A stretch of DNA of 64,000 nucleotides from Clavibacter sepedonicus (GTDB taxonomy: Bacteria; Actinomycetota; Actinomycetes; Actinomycetales; Microbacteriaceae). Under the pieces are notes generated by a model. The model worked only from the letters and a program-made list of their open reading frames with translations, ran no database searches and was not told the DNA's origin. The DNA is taken from the NCBI RefSeq assembly GCF_000069225.1, contig NC_010407.1, positions 806,001 through 870,000 of the forward strand, in the 5' to 3' direction. Each line of letters begins with the position of its first letter. Position 1 is the stretch's first letter. Position numbers and translations under genes: made by a program. Shown here piece after piece: positions 26,052-35,387 of the stretch.

Positions 26052-27896
26052 GTGCGATTCGTCCTGGCGATCGCGACCTTCGTGGTCGCCGCCCTCATGA
26101 TCGGGCTGGGGATCGCCCAGCACACCTTCCTGGCAGGGCCCGACCGCATCACCGCGGCCACGTCCTCCGCCGACGGCGCCGCGTACACGGTCGTCGACGG
26201 GAAGACGCTCAACGCGCACCCCGGCCTGCAGGACACGGTGGTCCGCGGCGACGGCGAGGTCTTCGCGGCCTACGGCCCCACGTCCGACGTCGAGGCGTGG
26301 GTGGGCAGCAGCCCGTACACGCGCATCGCGATGGACGACGAGGGCGCGCTGACGAGCCAGGTCGTCGAGCCCGAGGCGACGACGCCGAGCCCCACCGCCG
26401 GGTCCTCCGGCACCGACGCGTCGGGCACCGCCGCGGCGACGCCGACGGTCACCGATCCGCGCGGATCCGACCTCTGGCTCTCCGAGCAGACCGGACAGGG
26501 CGAGGTGTCGCTCAGCACCCGGCTCCCGGACGACGTGAGCCTCATCCTCGCCACCGACGGCCAGGCGGCGGCACCGGCTGACGTCGAGCTCTCGTGGCCG
26601 TCCGAGGGCGAGTCTCCCTGGGTCGTCCCGCTCGTGATCGGCGGCATCGTCCTGCTCGTCGTCGGGCTCGTCCTCTACCTCCTGGCGCTCCGCCACCTGC
26701 GCCGCAGCCGGGGGCCCCGCCGCAACCTCCCGCCGCGCGGCGGCCCGCGCATCCCGCGCATCGGCCCGGCCGCCCGTCGTGCGGCGCTCACCGCAGGCAC
26801 GGGGGCCGCACCCGTGGCGCCCCGGGGACGCGGGCGTCGCAGCCGCATCGCGCTGCCCGTCCTCGTCGTCACCGGCCTCGCGCTCAGCGGGTGCACCGCG
26901 CAGGGCGCGCCGGCCGACCTCGCCGCGGGCGTGGGATCCACCGCGACGCCCACCCCCACCTCATCGCTCGACGCGGCCCGGGAGGCGGAGGACGCGGATC
27001 CGCCTGTCGTCACCCAGGACCAGGCCGAGCGCATCGTGTCCCGCGTCTCCGAGGTCGCGACCGCCGCGGACCAGTCCCTCGACGCCGCGACCCTGGCGCC
27101 CCGGTTCGCCGGCCCGGCGCTGCAGGAGCGCACCTCGGACTACCAGGTGCGCAAGGCCAAGCCCGACATCGCCGCCGTCCCCGCGATCCCCGCGGGCGAC
27201 CTGCAGCTGACGCTGCCGCAGGCGACGCTGACCTGGCCGCGCACCGTCGCGGCGGTCGTCAAGGACCCCGACACGGAGGACGCGCCCACGCTCTCCCTGA
27301 CGCTCGTGCAGGACAGCCCGCGCGAGAACTACCGGGTGCTGTACGCGATGCCCATCTCCACCACCGCGGCGCTGCCCGACGTCGCGCCTGCCGCCATCGG
27401 CGCGGCGCGGCTCGCTGCGGACGTGAAGCTCCTGGCCGTGCAGCCGGATCAGCTCTCCGCGGCCTACGCGGACGTGCTCAACAAGGGCGACGCCAGCCAG
27501 TACGCCGACCTGTTCGACCCGGCGGACGACGGCGTGCGGGCGCAGGACGCCAAGCGCAAGGTCGACTTCACGGCGTCGATCGGCGAGACCGGCTCCGTCG
27601 AGTTCACGGCCGCTGCCGACTCCGCCACGCCCGTCGCGATGTCGACGGTCGAGTCGGGTGCGCTCGTGAGCGTCACCGTGCAGCTCGGCATCGTCGCGAA
27701 GCCCACCGCGGAGGGCGCGAAGATCAACGCGAACCCGGAGGTCCAGGCGATCACCGGGCTCACCGACTCGGCGAAGGGCTTCGACACCGTCCGCACGGCG
27801 CAGATGCTCATGTACGTGCCGCCCGTGAACTCGGGCGAGAAGATCCGCCTGTACGCCTCCAGCACCCACATCACCTCGGCCAAGGAGCTCCCATGA
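26052..27896 (+). CDS. large membrane protein with internal lipobox-like segment, function unknown
   Basis: The 614-residue frame starts at GTG 26052 behind GAGAGGAGAC. It has an N-terminal helix (VLAIATFVVAALMIGLGIA), an extracellular-like domain with a Thr/Ala/Pro linker, and a second helix near 190-214 (VVPLVIGGIVLLVVGLVLYLL). A basic Pro/Arg stretch leads to a third hydrophobic segment ending VVTGLALSGC, with Cys near 281. The region after that Cys looks like a lipoprotein (Thr/Pro-rich, then a ~300-residue domain). The family is unknown to me. It overlaps the next gene by ATGA. Confidence 0.75.
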   Translation: MRFVLAIATFVVAALMIGLGIAQHTFLAGPDRITAATSSADGAAYTVVDGKTLNAHPGLQDTVVRGDGEVFAAYGPTSDVEAWVGSSPYTRIAMDDEGALTSQVVEPEATTPSPTAGSSGTDASGTAAATPTVTDPRGSDLWLSEQTGQGEVSLSTRLPDDVSLILATDGQAAAPADVELSWPSEGESPWVVPLVIGGIVLLVVGLVLYLLALRHLRRSRGPRRNLPPRGGPRIPRIGPAARRAALTAGTGAAPVAPRGRGRRSRIALPVLVVTGLALSGCTAQGAPADLAAGVGSTATPTPTSSLDAAREAEDADPPVVTQDQAERIVSRVSEVATAADQSLDAATLAPRFAGPALQERTSDYQVRKAKPDIAAVPAIPAGDLQLTLPQATLTWPRTVAAVVKDPDTEDAPTLSLTLVQDSPRENYRVLYAMPISTTAALPDVAPAAIGAARLAADVKLLAVQPDQLSAAYADVLNKGDASQYADLFDPADDGVRAQDAKRKVDFTASIGETGSVEFTAAADSATPVAMSTVESGALVSVTVQLGIVAKPTAEGAKINANPEVQAITGLTDSAKGFDTVRTAQMLMYVPPVNSGEKIRLYASSTHITSAKELP

Positions 27897-28888
27897 CGAA
27901 CGTGCCCCCCTCCGCCGCCAGCCTCCGTGGCGCGGTCGACCTGTCCTCGCTCGTGAACCGGGCGCAGTCCCCGGCCGCGCCCGCAGGAGCGCCGGCCGCC
28001 TCGGGTGCGCCGGGTGCGCCCGCCGCACCGGGTAGCGCGGCCGGTGCCCCGCAGACGGTCGACGTCCCTGGCCTCGTGCTCGCGGCCGACGACGCGTCCT
28101 TCACGCAGTTCCTCGACATCTCGTCCGTGGTGCCCGTCATCGTCGAGCTCGTCTCGACGGGCCTCGCCTCCAGCCGCGAGCTGTCGCCCGTGCTCGAGCG
28201 CGTGGTGACCGAGCAGGGCGGGCGCGTGCTCCTCGTGCGCATCGACGTGGACCAGAGCCCGCAGCTCGGCCAGGCCTTCCAGGCGCAGACCGTCCCCACG
28301 GTCGCGGCGCTCATCGGCGGACGCCCCGTCGGCCTGTTCGCGGGCGTGATCCCAGAGGACCAGGTGCGCGACGTCATCCAGCAGGTGCTGGAGCTGGCGC
28401 AGCAGAACGGCGTGACCGGCCAGGCCGTGGCGCCCGACGCAACTGCCGCTCCCGCCGCCCCGGTGGAGGAGCCGCTGCCGCCGCACCACGCGGAGGCGTA
28501 CGCCTTCATCGAGCAGGGCGACTACGCGTCCGCCGCCGCCGAGTACCGCACGGCCATCGCGCAGAACCCCCGCGACGCCCTCGCCGTGGCCGGCCTGGCC
28601 CAGGTGAGCCTCCTCGAGCGTCTCGACGGGAAGGCGGCGGACGAGATCCGCGCCGGTGCCGCGTCCGGGCCCGACGACGTGGACGCGCAGCTGCTCGTCG
28701 CCGACCTCGACCTCTCCGGCGGGCACGTGGAGGACGCGTTCACGCGCCTCCTCGAGCTGTTCCCGTCGGCGGACGCCGCCGGTCGCGACGCCATCCGCCA
28801 GCGCCTCCTCGAGCACTTCGAGGTCGTCGGCCTCGAGGACCCGCGGGTCGGGGTAGCCCGCCGCCAGCTCACGCGCCTCCTCTACTGA
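27893..28888 (+). CDS. YbbN-like thioredoxin/TPR protein lacking CxxC
   Basis: This 331-residue protein has a Pro/Ala-rich N-terminus, a thioredoxin-like fold (residues about 60-175: VPVIVELVSTGLASSRELSP, RVLLVRIDVDQSPQLGQAF, QTVPTVAALIGGRPVGLFAG) and C-terminal TPR-like helices (AYAFIEQGDYASAAAEYRTA). The position of the catalytic CxxC is occupied by STGLASS, so it cannot be a redox enzyme. YbbN/CnoX relatives act as chaperones or holdases. It begins in the stop codon of the upstream membrane-protein gene and is followed by a bidirectional terminator. Confidence 0.88.
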   Translation: MTNVPPSAASLRGAVDLSSLVNRAQSPAAPAGAPAASGAPGAPAAPGSAAGAPQTVDVPGLVLAADDASFTQFLDISSVVPVIVELVSTGLASSRELSPVLERVVTEQGGRVLLVRIDVDQSPQLGQAFQAQTVPTVAALIGGRPVGLFAGVIPEDQVRDVIQQVLELAQQNGVTGQAVAPDATAAPAAPVEEPLPPHHAEAYAFIEQGDYASAAAEYRTAIAQNPRDALAVAGLAQVSLLERLDGKAADEIRAGAASGPDDVDAQLLVADLDLSGGHVEDAFTRLLELFPSADAAGRDAIRQRLLEHFEVVGLEDPRVGVARRQLTRLLY

Positions 28889-28902
28889 CGCGCGTCCCCA
28901 CG

Positions 28903-28949
28903 GACGACGACGGCGCCGCACCCCCTCGGGGATGCGGCGCCGTCGTCGT
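28903..28949. terminator. bidirectional terminator between the YbbN-like gene and glgB
   Basis: Left arm GACGACGGCGCCGCA and right arm TGCGGCGCCGTCGTC, with CCCC/GGGG near the loop, form a near-perfect stem of about 20 bp. It lies between the 3' ends of two convergent genes. Confidence 0.75.
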
Positions 28950-28963
28950 CGGGTCGGACGGGA

Positions 28964-31531
28964 TCAGACGGTGGGCACCCGCGGGGCGCCGTCGTCGGAG
29001 CCGGGAGCGTCATCCGTCGCGGACAGGCCCTCGACGGGCGGCTGCGCGTCGGGCGACTGCGGGAGCACGGGCGCGGCCGTGGCCTCGGCGAACGGCGTGC
29101 CATCGGCGCGCGTCTCGTCCGCGTCGGGTGCCGCCTGCGCCGGGGCCTCGACGGGGCGGAGATCGGCCGGATCCTGCTTCAGCCGGAGCCACAGGCCCGC
29201 GAGCGGCGGCAGCGTCAGCTCGGCCGACGCGGGTCGACCGTGCCAGCCCTCCTCGCCCGCGTGCACGGCGCCGAGGTTGCCCACGCCGGATCCGCCGAAC
29301 TGCTCGGCGTCCGTGTTGAGGATCTCCTCCCACACGCCCGCCTGCGGCAGCCCCAGCCGGTAGCCCGAGATCGGCGCACCGGAGAAGTTGTGCACGACGG
29401 CGACCTGGTTCCCCTCGCGGTCGCGACGGAGGAACGCGAGCACGTTGCGCCCGGCGTCGCCCGCGTCGATCCATTCGAAGCCGGCCGGGTCGTTGTCGAG
29501 CGCCCAGAGCGCGGGCGTGTCGACGTACGTGCGGTTGAGCGACCCGACGAGGTCGAACAGGGCGCGGTGGAGGGGCTGGTCGAGGATCCACCAGTCGAGT
29601 CCGCGCTCCTCGCTCCACTCGGACACCTGCCCGAACTCCTGGCCCATGAACAGCAGCTGCTTGCCGGGGTGCGACCACATGAAGCTGAGGTAGGCGCGCA
29701 CGTTGGCGAGCTTCTGCCAATGGTCGCCCGGCATCTTGCCGACGAGCGAGCCTTTCCCGTGCACGACCTCGTCGTGGCTGATGGGGAGGAGGAAGTTCTC
29801 CGTGTACGCGTAGACCATCGAGAACGTGATCTGCCCGTGGTGGTACGAGCGGTACATCGGGTCCTCGGCCGCGTAGTCGAGGGTGTCGTGCATCCAGCCC
29901 ATGTTCCACTTGAGCCCGAAGCCGAGGCCGCCGTCGCTCGTGGGGCGCGTGACGCCGGGGAAGCTCGTGGACTCCTCGGCGATCATCACGATGCCGGGGT
30001 GCGTGCGGTACGCGGTGGCGTTGACCTCCTGCAGGAAGCTGATCGCCTCCAGGTTCTCGCGGCCGCCGTGCACGTTGGGGAGCCACTGGCCCTCCTCGCG
30101 CGAGTAGTCGAGGTACAGCATCGAGGCCACGGCGTCGACCCGGAGGCCGTCGATGTGGAACTCCTCGAACCAGTACAGCGCGTTAGCGACGAGGAAGTCG
30201 CGGACCTGCGAGTGGCCGAAGTCGAAGACGAGCGTGCCCCAGTCCTGCTGCTCGCCGCGGCGCGGATCCGTGTGCTCGTAGAGCGGCTGGCCGTCGAACT
30301 GCGCGAGCGCGAAGGCGTCCTTGGGGAAGTGGGCGGGGACCCAGTCCACGATGACGCCGATGCCGGCGCGGTGCAGCGAGTCGATGAGGTGCTTGAGGTC
30401 GTCGGGGGATCCGAAGCGCGAGGTGGGCGCGTAGTAGCCGGACACCTGGTAGCCCCAGGATCCGCCGAACGGGTGCTCGGCGAGCGGCAGGAACTCGACG
30501 TGGGTGTACCGCAGCTCCTGCAGGTAGGCGACGAGCTCGCCGGCGACCTCGCGGTAGCCGAGGCCGGGGCGCCAGGATCCGAGGTGCATCTCGTAGACAC
30601 TCATGGGGGAGTCGTGCGGGTCGCGCGCGGCCCGCTCCTCGAGCCAGGCGTCGTCGTCCCACTGGTAGTCGCTCGTCTCGACGCGCGAGGCGGTGGCCGG
30701 CGGGACCTCGGTCATGCGGGCCATGGGGTCGGCCTTCTCGATCCACTCGCCGGCCTGCGTGAGGATCTCGAACTTGTACGAGACGCCGGGCTCGACGCCC
30801 GGGACGAAGAGCTCCCAGACGCCGTTGCCGTCGAGGCGGCGCATCGCGTGCTGAACGCCGTCCCACCCGTTGAACGAGCCGATGACGCGGACGGCCCGGG
30901 CGTGCGGCGCCCAGACGGAGAAGGAGACGCCGACGTACGTCTGCGCGACGCCCCAGTGCTCGCGGTGGTGGGCGCCGAGGACGTCCCAGAGGCGCTCGTG
31001 GCGGCCCTCGCCGAACAGGTAGAGGTCGAGGTCGCCCACGGTGGGGAGGAAGCGGTACGGGTCCTCGGCGGTCCAGGTGCCGCCGTCGGAGTAGCGCGCC
31101 TCGACCTGGTAGTCCTGGAGGCCGAGCACGTGCGCGCCCTGCCAGACGCCGTGGCCGACGTGGGCGAGCGCGACGCGGGCGCCCGTGGAGAGGATCACCG
31201 AGACCGCCTCCGCCAGGGGTCGCAGCGCGCGGACGACCACGAGGTCGTCGGAGACGCCGTCGATCGCCACGGGGTGCTGGCCGAGGACCGAGTGCGGTCC
31301 GGAGTGGACGCCCTCGGCGACGGCGCGCAGGTCGTGGTCGGCGACCTCGGGGAGGCGGACGGGGTCGGCGGAGGCGGGTGCCTCCTCGGCTGCGCTGTCG
31401 TCGGCCGGGGGCACGCTCACGTCGGCACCCTGCTCGATGTCGGCGTCGGCGGCCGGCGGCACGACGACGTCGGCGCCGGGGAGCTCGTCCCGGGGGTCCC
31501 GGGGGTCCTGCTGGGGGGTGGTGTCTGTCAT
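28964..31531 (-). CDS. glgB: 1,4-alpha-glucan branching enzyme
   Basis: The 855-residue GH13 enzyme carries GlgB motifs: [19 protein letters not shown] (CBM48), [49 protein letters not shown] with the nucleophile Asp, [16 protein letters not shown] with the acid Glu, and [22 protein letters not shown]. It adds alpha-1,6 branches to glucan made by GlgE. The first ~80 and last ~80 residues are acidic low-complexity extensions. ATG 31531 sits 9 nt behind AAGGG; an ATG at 31540 overlaps the glgE stop (ATGA) and is the alternative. Confidence 0.95.
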   Translation of the reverse strand: MTDTTPQQDPRDPRDELPGADVVVPPAADADIEQGADVSVPPADDSAAEEAPASADPVRLPEVADHDLRAVAEGVHSGPHSVLGQHPVAIDGVSDDLVVVRALRPLAEAVSVILSTGARVALAHVGHGVWQGAHVLGLQDYQVEARYSDGGTWTAEDPYRFLPTVGDLDLYLFGEGRHERLWDVLGAHHREHWGVAQTYVGVSFSVWAPHARAVRVIGSFNGWDGVQHAMRRLDGNGVWELFVPGVEPGVSYKFEILTQAGEWIEKADPMARMTEVPPATASRVETSDYQWDDDAWLEERAARDPHDSPMSVYEMHLGSWRPGLGYREVAGELVAYLQELRYTHVEFLPLAEHPFGGSWGYQVSGYYAPTSRFGSPDDLKHLIDSLHRAGIGVIVDWVPAHFPKDAFALAQFDGQPLYEHTDPRRGEQQDWGTLVFDFGHSQVRDFLVANALYWFEEFHIDGLRVDAVASMLYLDYSREEGQWLPNVHGGRENLEAISFLQEVNATAYRTHPGIVMIAEESTSFPGVTRPTSDGGLGFGLKWNMGWMHDTLDYAAEDPMYRSYHHGQITFSMVYAYTENFLLPISHDEVVHGKGSLVGKMPGDHWQKLANVRAYLSFMWSHPGKQLLFMGQEFGQVSEWSEERGLDWWILDQPLHRALFDLVGSLNRTYVDTPALWALDNDPAGFEWIDAGDAGRNVLAFLRRDREGNQVAVVHNFSGAPISGYRLGLPQAGVWEEILNTDAEQFGGSGVGNLGAVHAGEEGWHGRPASAELTLPPLAGLWLRLKQDPADLRPVEAPAQAAPDADETRADGTPFAEATAAPVLPQSPDAQPPVEGLSATDDAPGSDDGAPRVPTV

Positions 31532-31536
31532 GTCCG

Positions 31537-34029
31537 TCATCCCTTCGATGCGGTCGGGGTGACCCGGAGCACGTGCACGGGGTGCGTGAACGCGTCGAGC
31601 CGGACGAAGTTGGAGGTGGACCACGTGTAGACGTCGCCCGTGAGGAGGTCCTCGACCTCGAACACGGCGTCCTCGGCGAGGCCCCAGCGCGTGGGATCCA
31701 GGTGGACCTGGGTCTCGCGCGCGGAGTGCGGGTCGACGTTCGCGACCACGAGGATCGTGTCGGCCTCGCCGGTGCCGGTGTGCTCGGCGGCGAGGTGCTT
31801 GGAATAGACGAGGATCGAGTCGTCGTCGCTCCAGTGCACGTCGAGGTTGCGGAGCTGGCGGAGCGCGGGGTGCTGGCGGCGGATCTCGTTGAGGCGCGTG
31901 ATCTCCGGCGCGATGGATCCGCCGAGCTCCTCCTGGCGCGCCCAGTCGCGCGGCTTGTACTCGTACTTCTCGTTGTCGATGTTCTCCTCGGCGCCGGGGC
32001 GCGCGACGTTCTCGATCAGCTCGTAGCCCGAGTAGATGCCCCAGGAGGGCGAGGCGGTCGCGGCGATCGCGGCGCGGATCCGGTAGGCGGCACGCCCGCC
32101 GAACTGCAGGTAGGGCGTGAGGATGTCGTGCGTGTTGGCGAAGAAGTTCGGGCGGAGGTAGTCGCTCGTCTCGTGGCTGACCTCGGTGAGGTACTCCTCG
32201 AGCTCCTGCTTCGTGTTGCGCCACGTGAAGTACGTGTACGACTGCTGGAAGCCGATCTTGGCCAGCGTCCGCATCATCGCCGGGCGCGTGAACGCCTCGC
32301 TGAGGAAGATCGCGTCGGGCTCGTCGCGCATGACCTGGTGGATGAGGCGCTCCCAGAACACGAGCGGCTTGGTGTGCGGGTTGTCGACGCGGAAGATCTT
32401 GACGCCGAGGCCCAGCCACACCCGCATGACGCGGAGCATCTCGCGGTACGACCCTTCGGGGTCGTTGTCGAAGTTCAGCGGGTAGATGTCCTGGTACTTC
32501 TTCGGCGGGTTCTCCGCGAAGGCGATGGACCCGTCGGGCAGCGTCGTGAACAGCTCCGGGTGCGTCGTGACCCAGGGGTGGTCGGGCGAGGCCTGCAGCG
32601 CGATGTCGATCGCGAGCTCCATGCCGTGGTCGGCGACCGCGCGGACGAACTCGCGGAAGTCGTCCGCGGTGCCGAGCTCGGGGTGGATGCTGTCGTGGCC
32701 GCCGTCCTCGGAGCCGATGCCGTAGGGCGAGCCCGGGTCGTGCGGGCCGGCGGTGAGCGTGTTGTTCGGGCCCTTGCGGTTGGTGCGGCCGATGGGGTGC
32801 ACCGGCGGGATGTAGACGACGTCGAAGCCCATGTCGCGGATCGCGGGGAGGCGGCGGGCGGCGGTCGCGAACGTGCCGCTCGTCCAGGAGCCGTCCTCGT
32901 GCTCGACGGCGCCCTCCGAGCGCGGGAAGAACTCGTACCAGGATCCGACGGCTGCGCGCTCGCGCTCCACGACGATCGTGCGCTCCGGGGAGAGCGTGAC
33001 GAGGCTGCGGAGCGGGACGCGGTCGATGGCGGCGAGGACCTCGGGGGTCGTGGCCGCGGCGAGGCGCGCGTCGGGCGCCGCGTCGGCGTCGGAGATGCCG
33101 GCCAGGGCGGCGCGGAGCACGTCGCGGTCGGCGGCGTCCCGGGTCCCGTCGGCGGCCGCGCGCTCGAGCGCCTCCGCGCCCAGGGCGAGCATCACGTCGA
33201 CGTCGAGGCCGGCGGGCACCTTGATCTCGGCGTTGTGCAGCCAGGTGCCGAAGTCGTCGGACCACGCGCTGACGCGCCAGGTCCAGACGCCCTGGGTCTC
33301 GAGCTGTGCGGACGTGATCCACCGGTCGAGGCCGGGCTTCGTGGCGTCGAGCGACATGCGGTGCGAGGTCTCCGCGCCGGTGGGATCGGTGAGGAGGACG
33401 TCGGCGCCGATGAGGTCGTGGCCCTCGCGGAAGATCGTCGCGCCGAACGGCACCACGTCGTGGACGAAGCTCTTGGCGGGCCAGAGGTCGTCCTCGATCT
33501 GCGGGGTGAGCGACAGGATCGGGATGCGGCCGATGACGGGGACGTAGTCGTCGGTCGCGGGGTCGGCGGTCTGCGCGGGCTCGGCGGATGGTGTCGGCTC
33601 GATCGGCAGGTCGCGCTCGGCGCCGGGCGTCGGCTCGGCGACGGGGGCGGCGTGGCGGGGAGCGGACGGCGTGACCGGCTCCGGCGTGGATGCGGGCTCC
33701 GGGGCGGGCGCGGAGGGCGGGGGTTCGGCGGCGGCTGCTGCGGCGGGCTCGGGCTCCGCGGGGGCGGGTGCCGGAGGGGCCACCGGCGTGGCGGGCGTCA
33801 CGGGCTCCGCGGGCACCACGGGCTCCGCGGGCGGCACGGGCGCCTGCGGCTCCGGCGCGGCGGGCACGGGAGGCTGCGCCGCCTGCGCGGGCGCCTCGGG
33901 GATCAGCGGGATCCGGGGCTCGGGCGGCTTCTGGGCGTCCTGGAGCTTCTGGGCCTTGGCGGCCTTGCGGGCTGCACGGCCGCGCACCGGGCGGGGGAGG
34001 GGATCGGGTCCGTCCTGGGGTGTGGTCAC
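31537..34029 (-). CDS. glgE: alpha-1,4-glucan:maltose-1-phosphate maltosyltransferase
   Basis: The 830-residue GH13_3 enzyme shows [68 protein letters not shown] with the nucleophile Asp, [14 protein letters not shown] with Glu, [14 protein letters not shown] and WGIYSGYEL. It extends alpha-glucan from maltose-1-phosphate. The core is preceded by ~150 residues of Ala/Pro/Glu-rich sequence absent from most GlgE proteins. GTG 34029 lies 6 nt after a TACGGT box, so the message is probably leaderless. It is coupled to glgB. Confidence 0.95.
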   Translation of the reverse strand: MTTPQDGPDPLPRPVRGRAARKAAKAQKLQDAQKPPEPRIPLIPEAPAQAAQPPVPAAPEPQAPVPPAEPVVPAEPVTPATPVAPPAPAPAEPEPAAAAAAEPPPSAPAPEPASTPEPVTPSAPRHAAPVAEPTPGAERDLPIEPTPSAEPAQTADPATDDYVPVIGRIPILSLTPQIEDDLWPAKSFVHDVVPFGATIFREGHDLIGADVLLTDPTGAETSHRMSLDATKPGLDRWITSAQLETQGVWTWRVSAWSDDFGTWLHNAEIKVPAGLDVDVMLALGAEALERAAADGTRDAADRDVLRAALAGISDADAAPDARLAAATTPEVLAAIDRVPLRSLVTLSPERTIVVERERAAVGSWYEFFPRSEGAVEHEDGSWTSGTFATAARRLPAIRDMGFDVVYIPPVHPIGRTNRKGPNNTLTAGPHDPGSPYGIGSEDGGHDSIHPELGTADDFREFVRAVADHGMELAIDIALQASPDHPWVTTHPELFTTLPDGSIAFAENPPKKYQDIYPLNFDNDPEGSYREMLRVMRVWLGLGVKIFRVDNPHTKPLVFWERLIHQVMRDEPDAIFLSEAFTRPAMMRTLAKIGFQQSYTYFTWRNTKQELEEYLTEVSHETSDYLRPNFFANTHDILTPYLQFGGRAAYRIRAAIAATASPSWGIYSGYELIENVARPGAEENIDNEKYEYKPRDWARQEELGGSIAPEITRLNEIRRQHPALRQLRNLDVHWSDDDSILVYSKHLAAEHTGTGEADTILVVANVDPHSARETQVHLDPTRWGLAEDAVFEVEDLLTGDVYTWSTSNFVRLDAFTHPVHVLRVTPTASKG

Positions 34030-34035
34030 TGTTCG

Positions 34036-34041
34036 ACCGTA
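34036..34041 (-). promoter_or_regulatory. leaderless -10 of the glgE-glgB operon
   Basis: Reverse-strand TACGGT ends 6 nt before GTG 34029. The IS left end is only 150 bp further upstream. Confidence 0.45.
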
Positions 34042-34191
34042 GCCCGTGCGCCGTCCGCCTGTCGCTCGCCGCGGCGGTGGCGGACGTCGTGCGGACGCCC
34101 GTTCCCCGCGCGTCACCGTCCCGGCGGTCCCCGTCCGCGTGCGGCGCGTGGGCGGATGGGCCGCTGGTGCCGCCCCCATCGCGCCCCTAGG

Positions 34192-34219
34192 TGTACTCGG
34201 CCATGACGTTGGTGACACT
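34192..34219 (+). repeat. left terminal inverted repeat of the IS
   Basis: Starts TGTACTCGGCCATGACG and ends GACACT. It differs from the right repeat at positions 7 and 10. Confidence 0.9.
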
Positions 34220-34287
34220 TCGGGGCGTGTGAAGAGGCCTCCTGGCTTGATGGAGCTGTTCAGTTCAACCATCGCCAGGAGGCCTCG

Positions 34288-35250
34288 ATGTCCCACGGTA
34301 ATGCTCGTCTGACGGTTCACGGGAGGGTTCTCCTCGTGCGGCGGGTGGTGGAGGATCGTCGGCCGGTCGCGCACGTCGCGCGGGAGCTGGGGGTGTCGCG
34401 GCAGTGCGCGCATCGATGGGTGAACCGGTTCCGTGCCGAGGGGCTGCGAGGGCTGACGGATCGGTCATCGCGGCCCCGGTCAGTACCGAGGCGAACGAGC
34501 CCGGAGCGGGAACGGGCCGTGCTGGAAGCGCGGGCCCAGTTGCGGGCGGGTCCTGCGCGGCTGGCGCCGGTGACAGGTGTTCCATCCCGTACGATCTCCC
34601 GCATCCTGCGCCGGCACGGGGCGCCGCCGTTGGCATGGTTGGACCCCGTCACCGGGGCCGTGATCCGGGCATCCCGGTCAACGGCGCACCGGTATGAGCA
34701 CGAGCATCCGGGTGATCTGATCCACGTGGACGTGAAGAAGCTCGGGAGGATCCCGGACGGAGGCGGCTGGCGGGTCCACGGGCGCAGCGAGCAGGTCCGC
34801 GGCCGCGGGATCGGGTTCGATTACGTCCATGCCGCGGTCGATGACCACACCCGTCTCGCCTACGCGGAGATCCATCCCGATGAGAAAGGCGCGACCGCGG
34901 CCGGGTTCCTGACCCGCGCAGCGGCGTACTTCGCCGGGCGCGGGATCACCCGGATCGAGCGGGTCATCACGGACAACGCGTTCGCCTACCGGCACTCGAC
35001 CGTGTTCAAGAACGCCGTCCAGGACCTGGGCGCGCGGCAGAAGTTCATCCGCCCGCACTGCCCCTGGCAGAACGGCAAGGTCGAGCGCTTCAACCGGACC
35101 CTCGCGACCGAGTGGGCCTACCGGCAACCCTTCACCGGCAACCAACACCGGGCCGACGCGCTTGACCCCTTCATCGAGCACTACAACACTGAACGGATCC
35201 ACTCGAGCCACGGGCTCACGCCCGCGGCCCGAGTGTCACCAACGTCATGA
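34288..35250 (+). CDS. IS481-family transposase
   Basis: The 320-residue transposase has an N-terminal HTH (VAHVARELGVSRQCAHRWVNRF) and an rve-type DDE core: Asp in DLIHVDVKKLGRIPDGGGWR, Asp in ERVITDNAFAYRHS and Glu in WQNGKVERFNRTLATEWAY. The frame is intact and the stop codon lies inside the right inverted repeat, as in related elements. GC is slightly lower and codon use more mixed than in neighbours. The element may be active. Confidence 0.93.
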   Translation: MSHGNARLTVHGRVLLVRRVVEDRRPVAHVARELGVSRQCAHRWVNRFRAEGLRGLTDRSSRPRSVPRRTSPERERAVLEARAQLRAGPARLAPVTGVPSRTISRILRRHGAPPLAWLDPVTGAVIRASRSTAHRYEHEHPGDLIHVDVKKLGRIPDGGGWRVHGRSEQVRGRGIGFDYVHAAVDDHTRLAYAEIHPDEKGATAAGFLTRAAAYFAGRGITRIERVITDNAFAYRHSTVFKNAVQDLGARQKFIRPHCPWQNGKVERFNRTLATEWAYRQPFTGNQHRADALDPFIEHYNTERIHSSHGLTPAARVSPTS

Positions 35251-35259
35251 CCCAGTACA
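35232..35259 (-). repeat. right terminal inverted repeat of the IS
   Basis: On the reverse strand it starts TGTACTGGGTCATGACG. It carries the transposase stop codon. Confidence 0.9.
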
Positions 35260-35260
35260 C

Positions 35261-35344
35261 CTAGAGCGCGCGCAGGCGGATCCGCTCACCCTGGAGGATC
35301 CGCGCGCCGTATCGCTGCGGGTCGCCCGCGTCCGTCCATGTCAT
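35261..35344 (-). pseudogene. 5' remnant of a GNAT-family acetyltransferase gene beside the IS
   Basis: ATG 35344 opens 27 codons ending ARILQGERIRLRAL, the typical GNAT N-terminal strand (G-E-R-x-R-L-R). The reading frame ends in a TAG formed by the CTAG at the IS boundary. No GNAT C-terminal part exists on the other side of the IS in any reverse frame (34030-34190). The rest of the gene is therefore missing, most simply by an IS-associated deletion. Confidence 0.55.
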
Positions 35345-35387
35345 GCGGCCATGGTGCCACGGTCCGGGTGCGGGTCGGGGGCGGCGA

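Larger units (their letters stand above)
34192..35259. mobile_element. IS481-family insertion sequence (IS1121-like)
   Basis: A 1068-bp element with TGT...ACA ends and 28-bp terminal inverted repeats matching at 26 of 28 positions encloses one intact transposase gene. CTAG lies on both sides (34187-34190 and 35261-35264); IS481 elements are known to choose NCTAGN sites. The flanking hexamers, cCTAGg and cCTAGa, differ in one base. IS1121 of Clavibacter belongs to this family; identity with it is inferred, not tested. Confidence 0.9.

Noticed and set aside
31541-33322. Reverse-strand frame that would extend GlgB by ~590 residues
   Set aside because: It runs through the glgE gene in another frame and is Arg/Pro/Ala-rich with no domain. 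GlgB has its own start at 31531/31540.
29240-34206. Long forward-strand frames opposite glgB and glgE
   Set aside because: Codon bias in high-GC genes creates open antisense frames; these lack motifs and ribosome sites.
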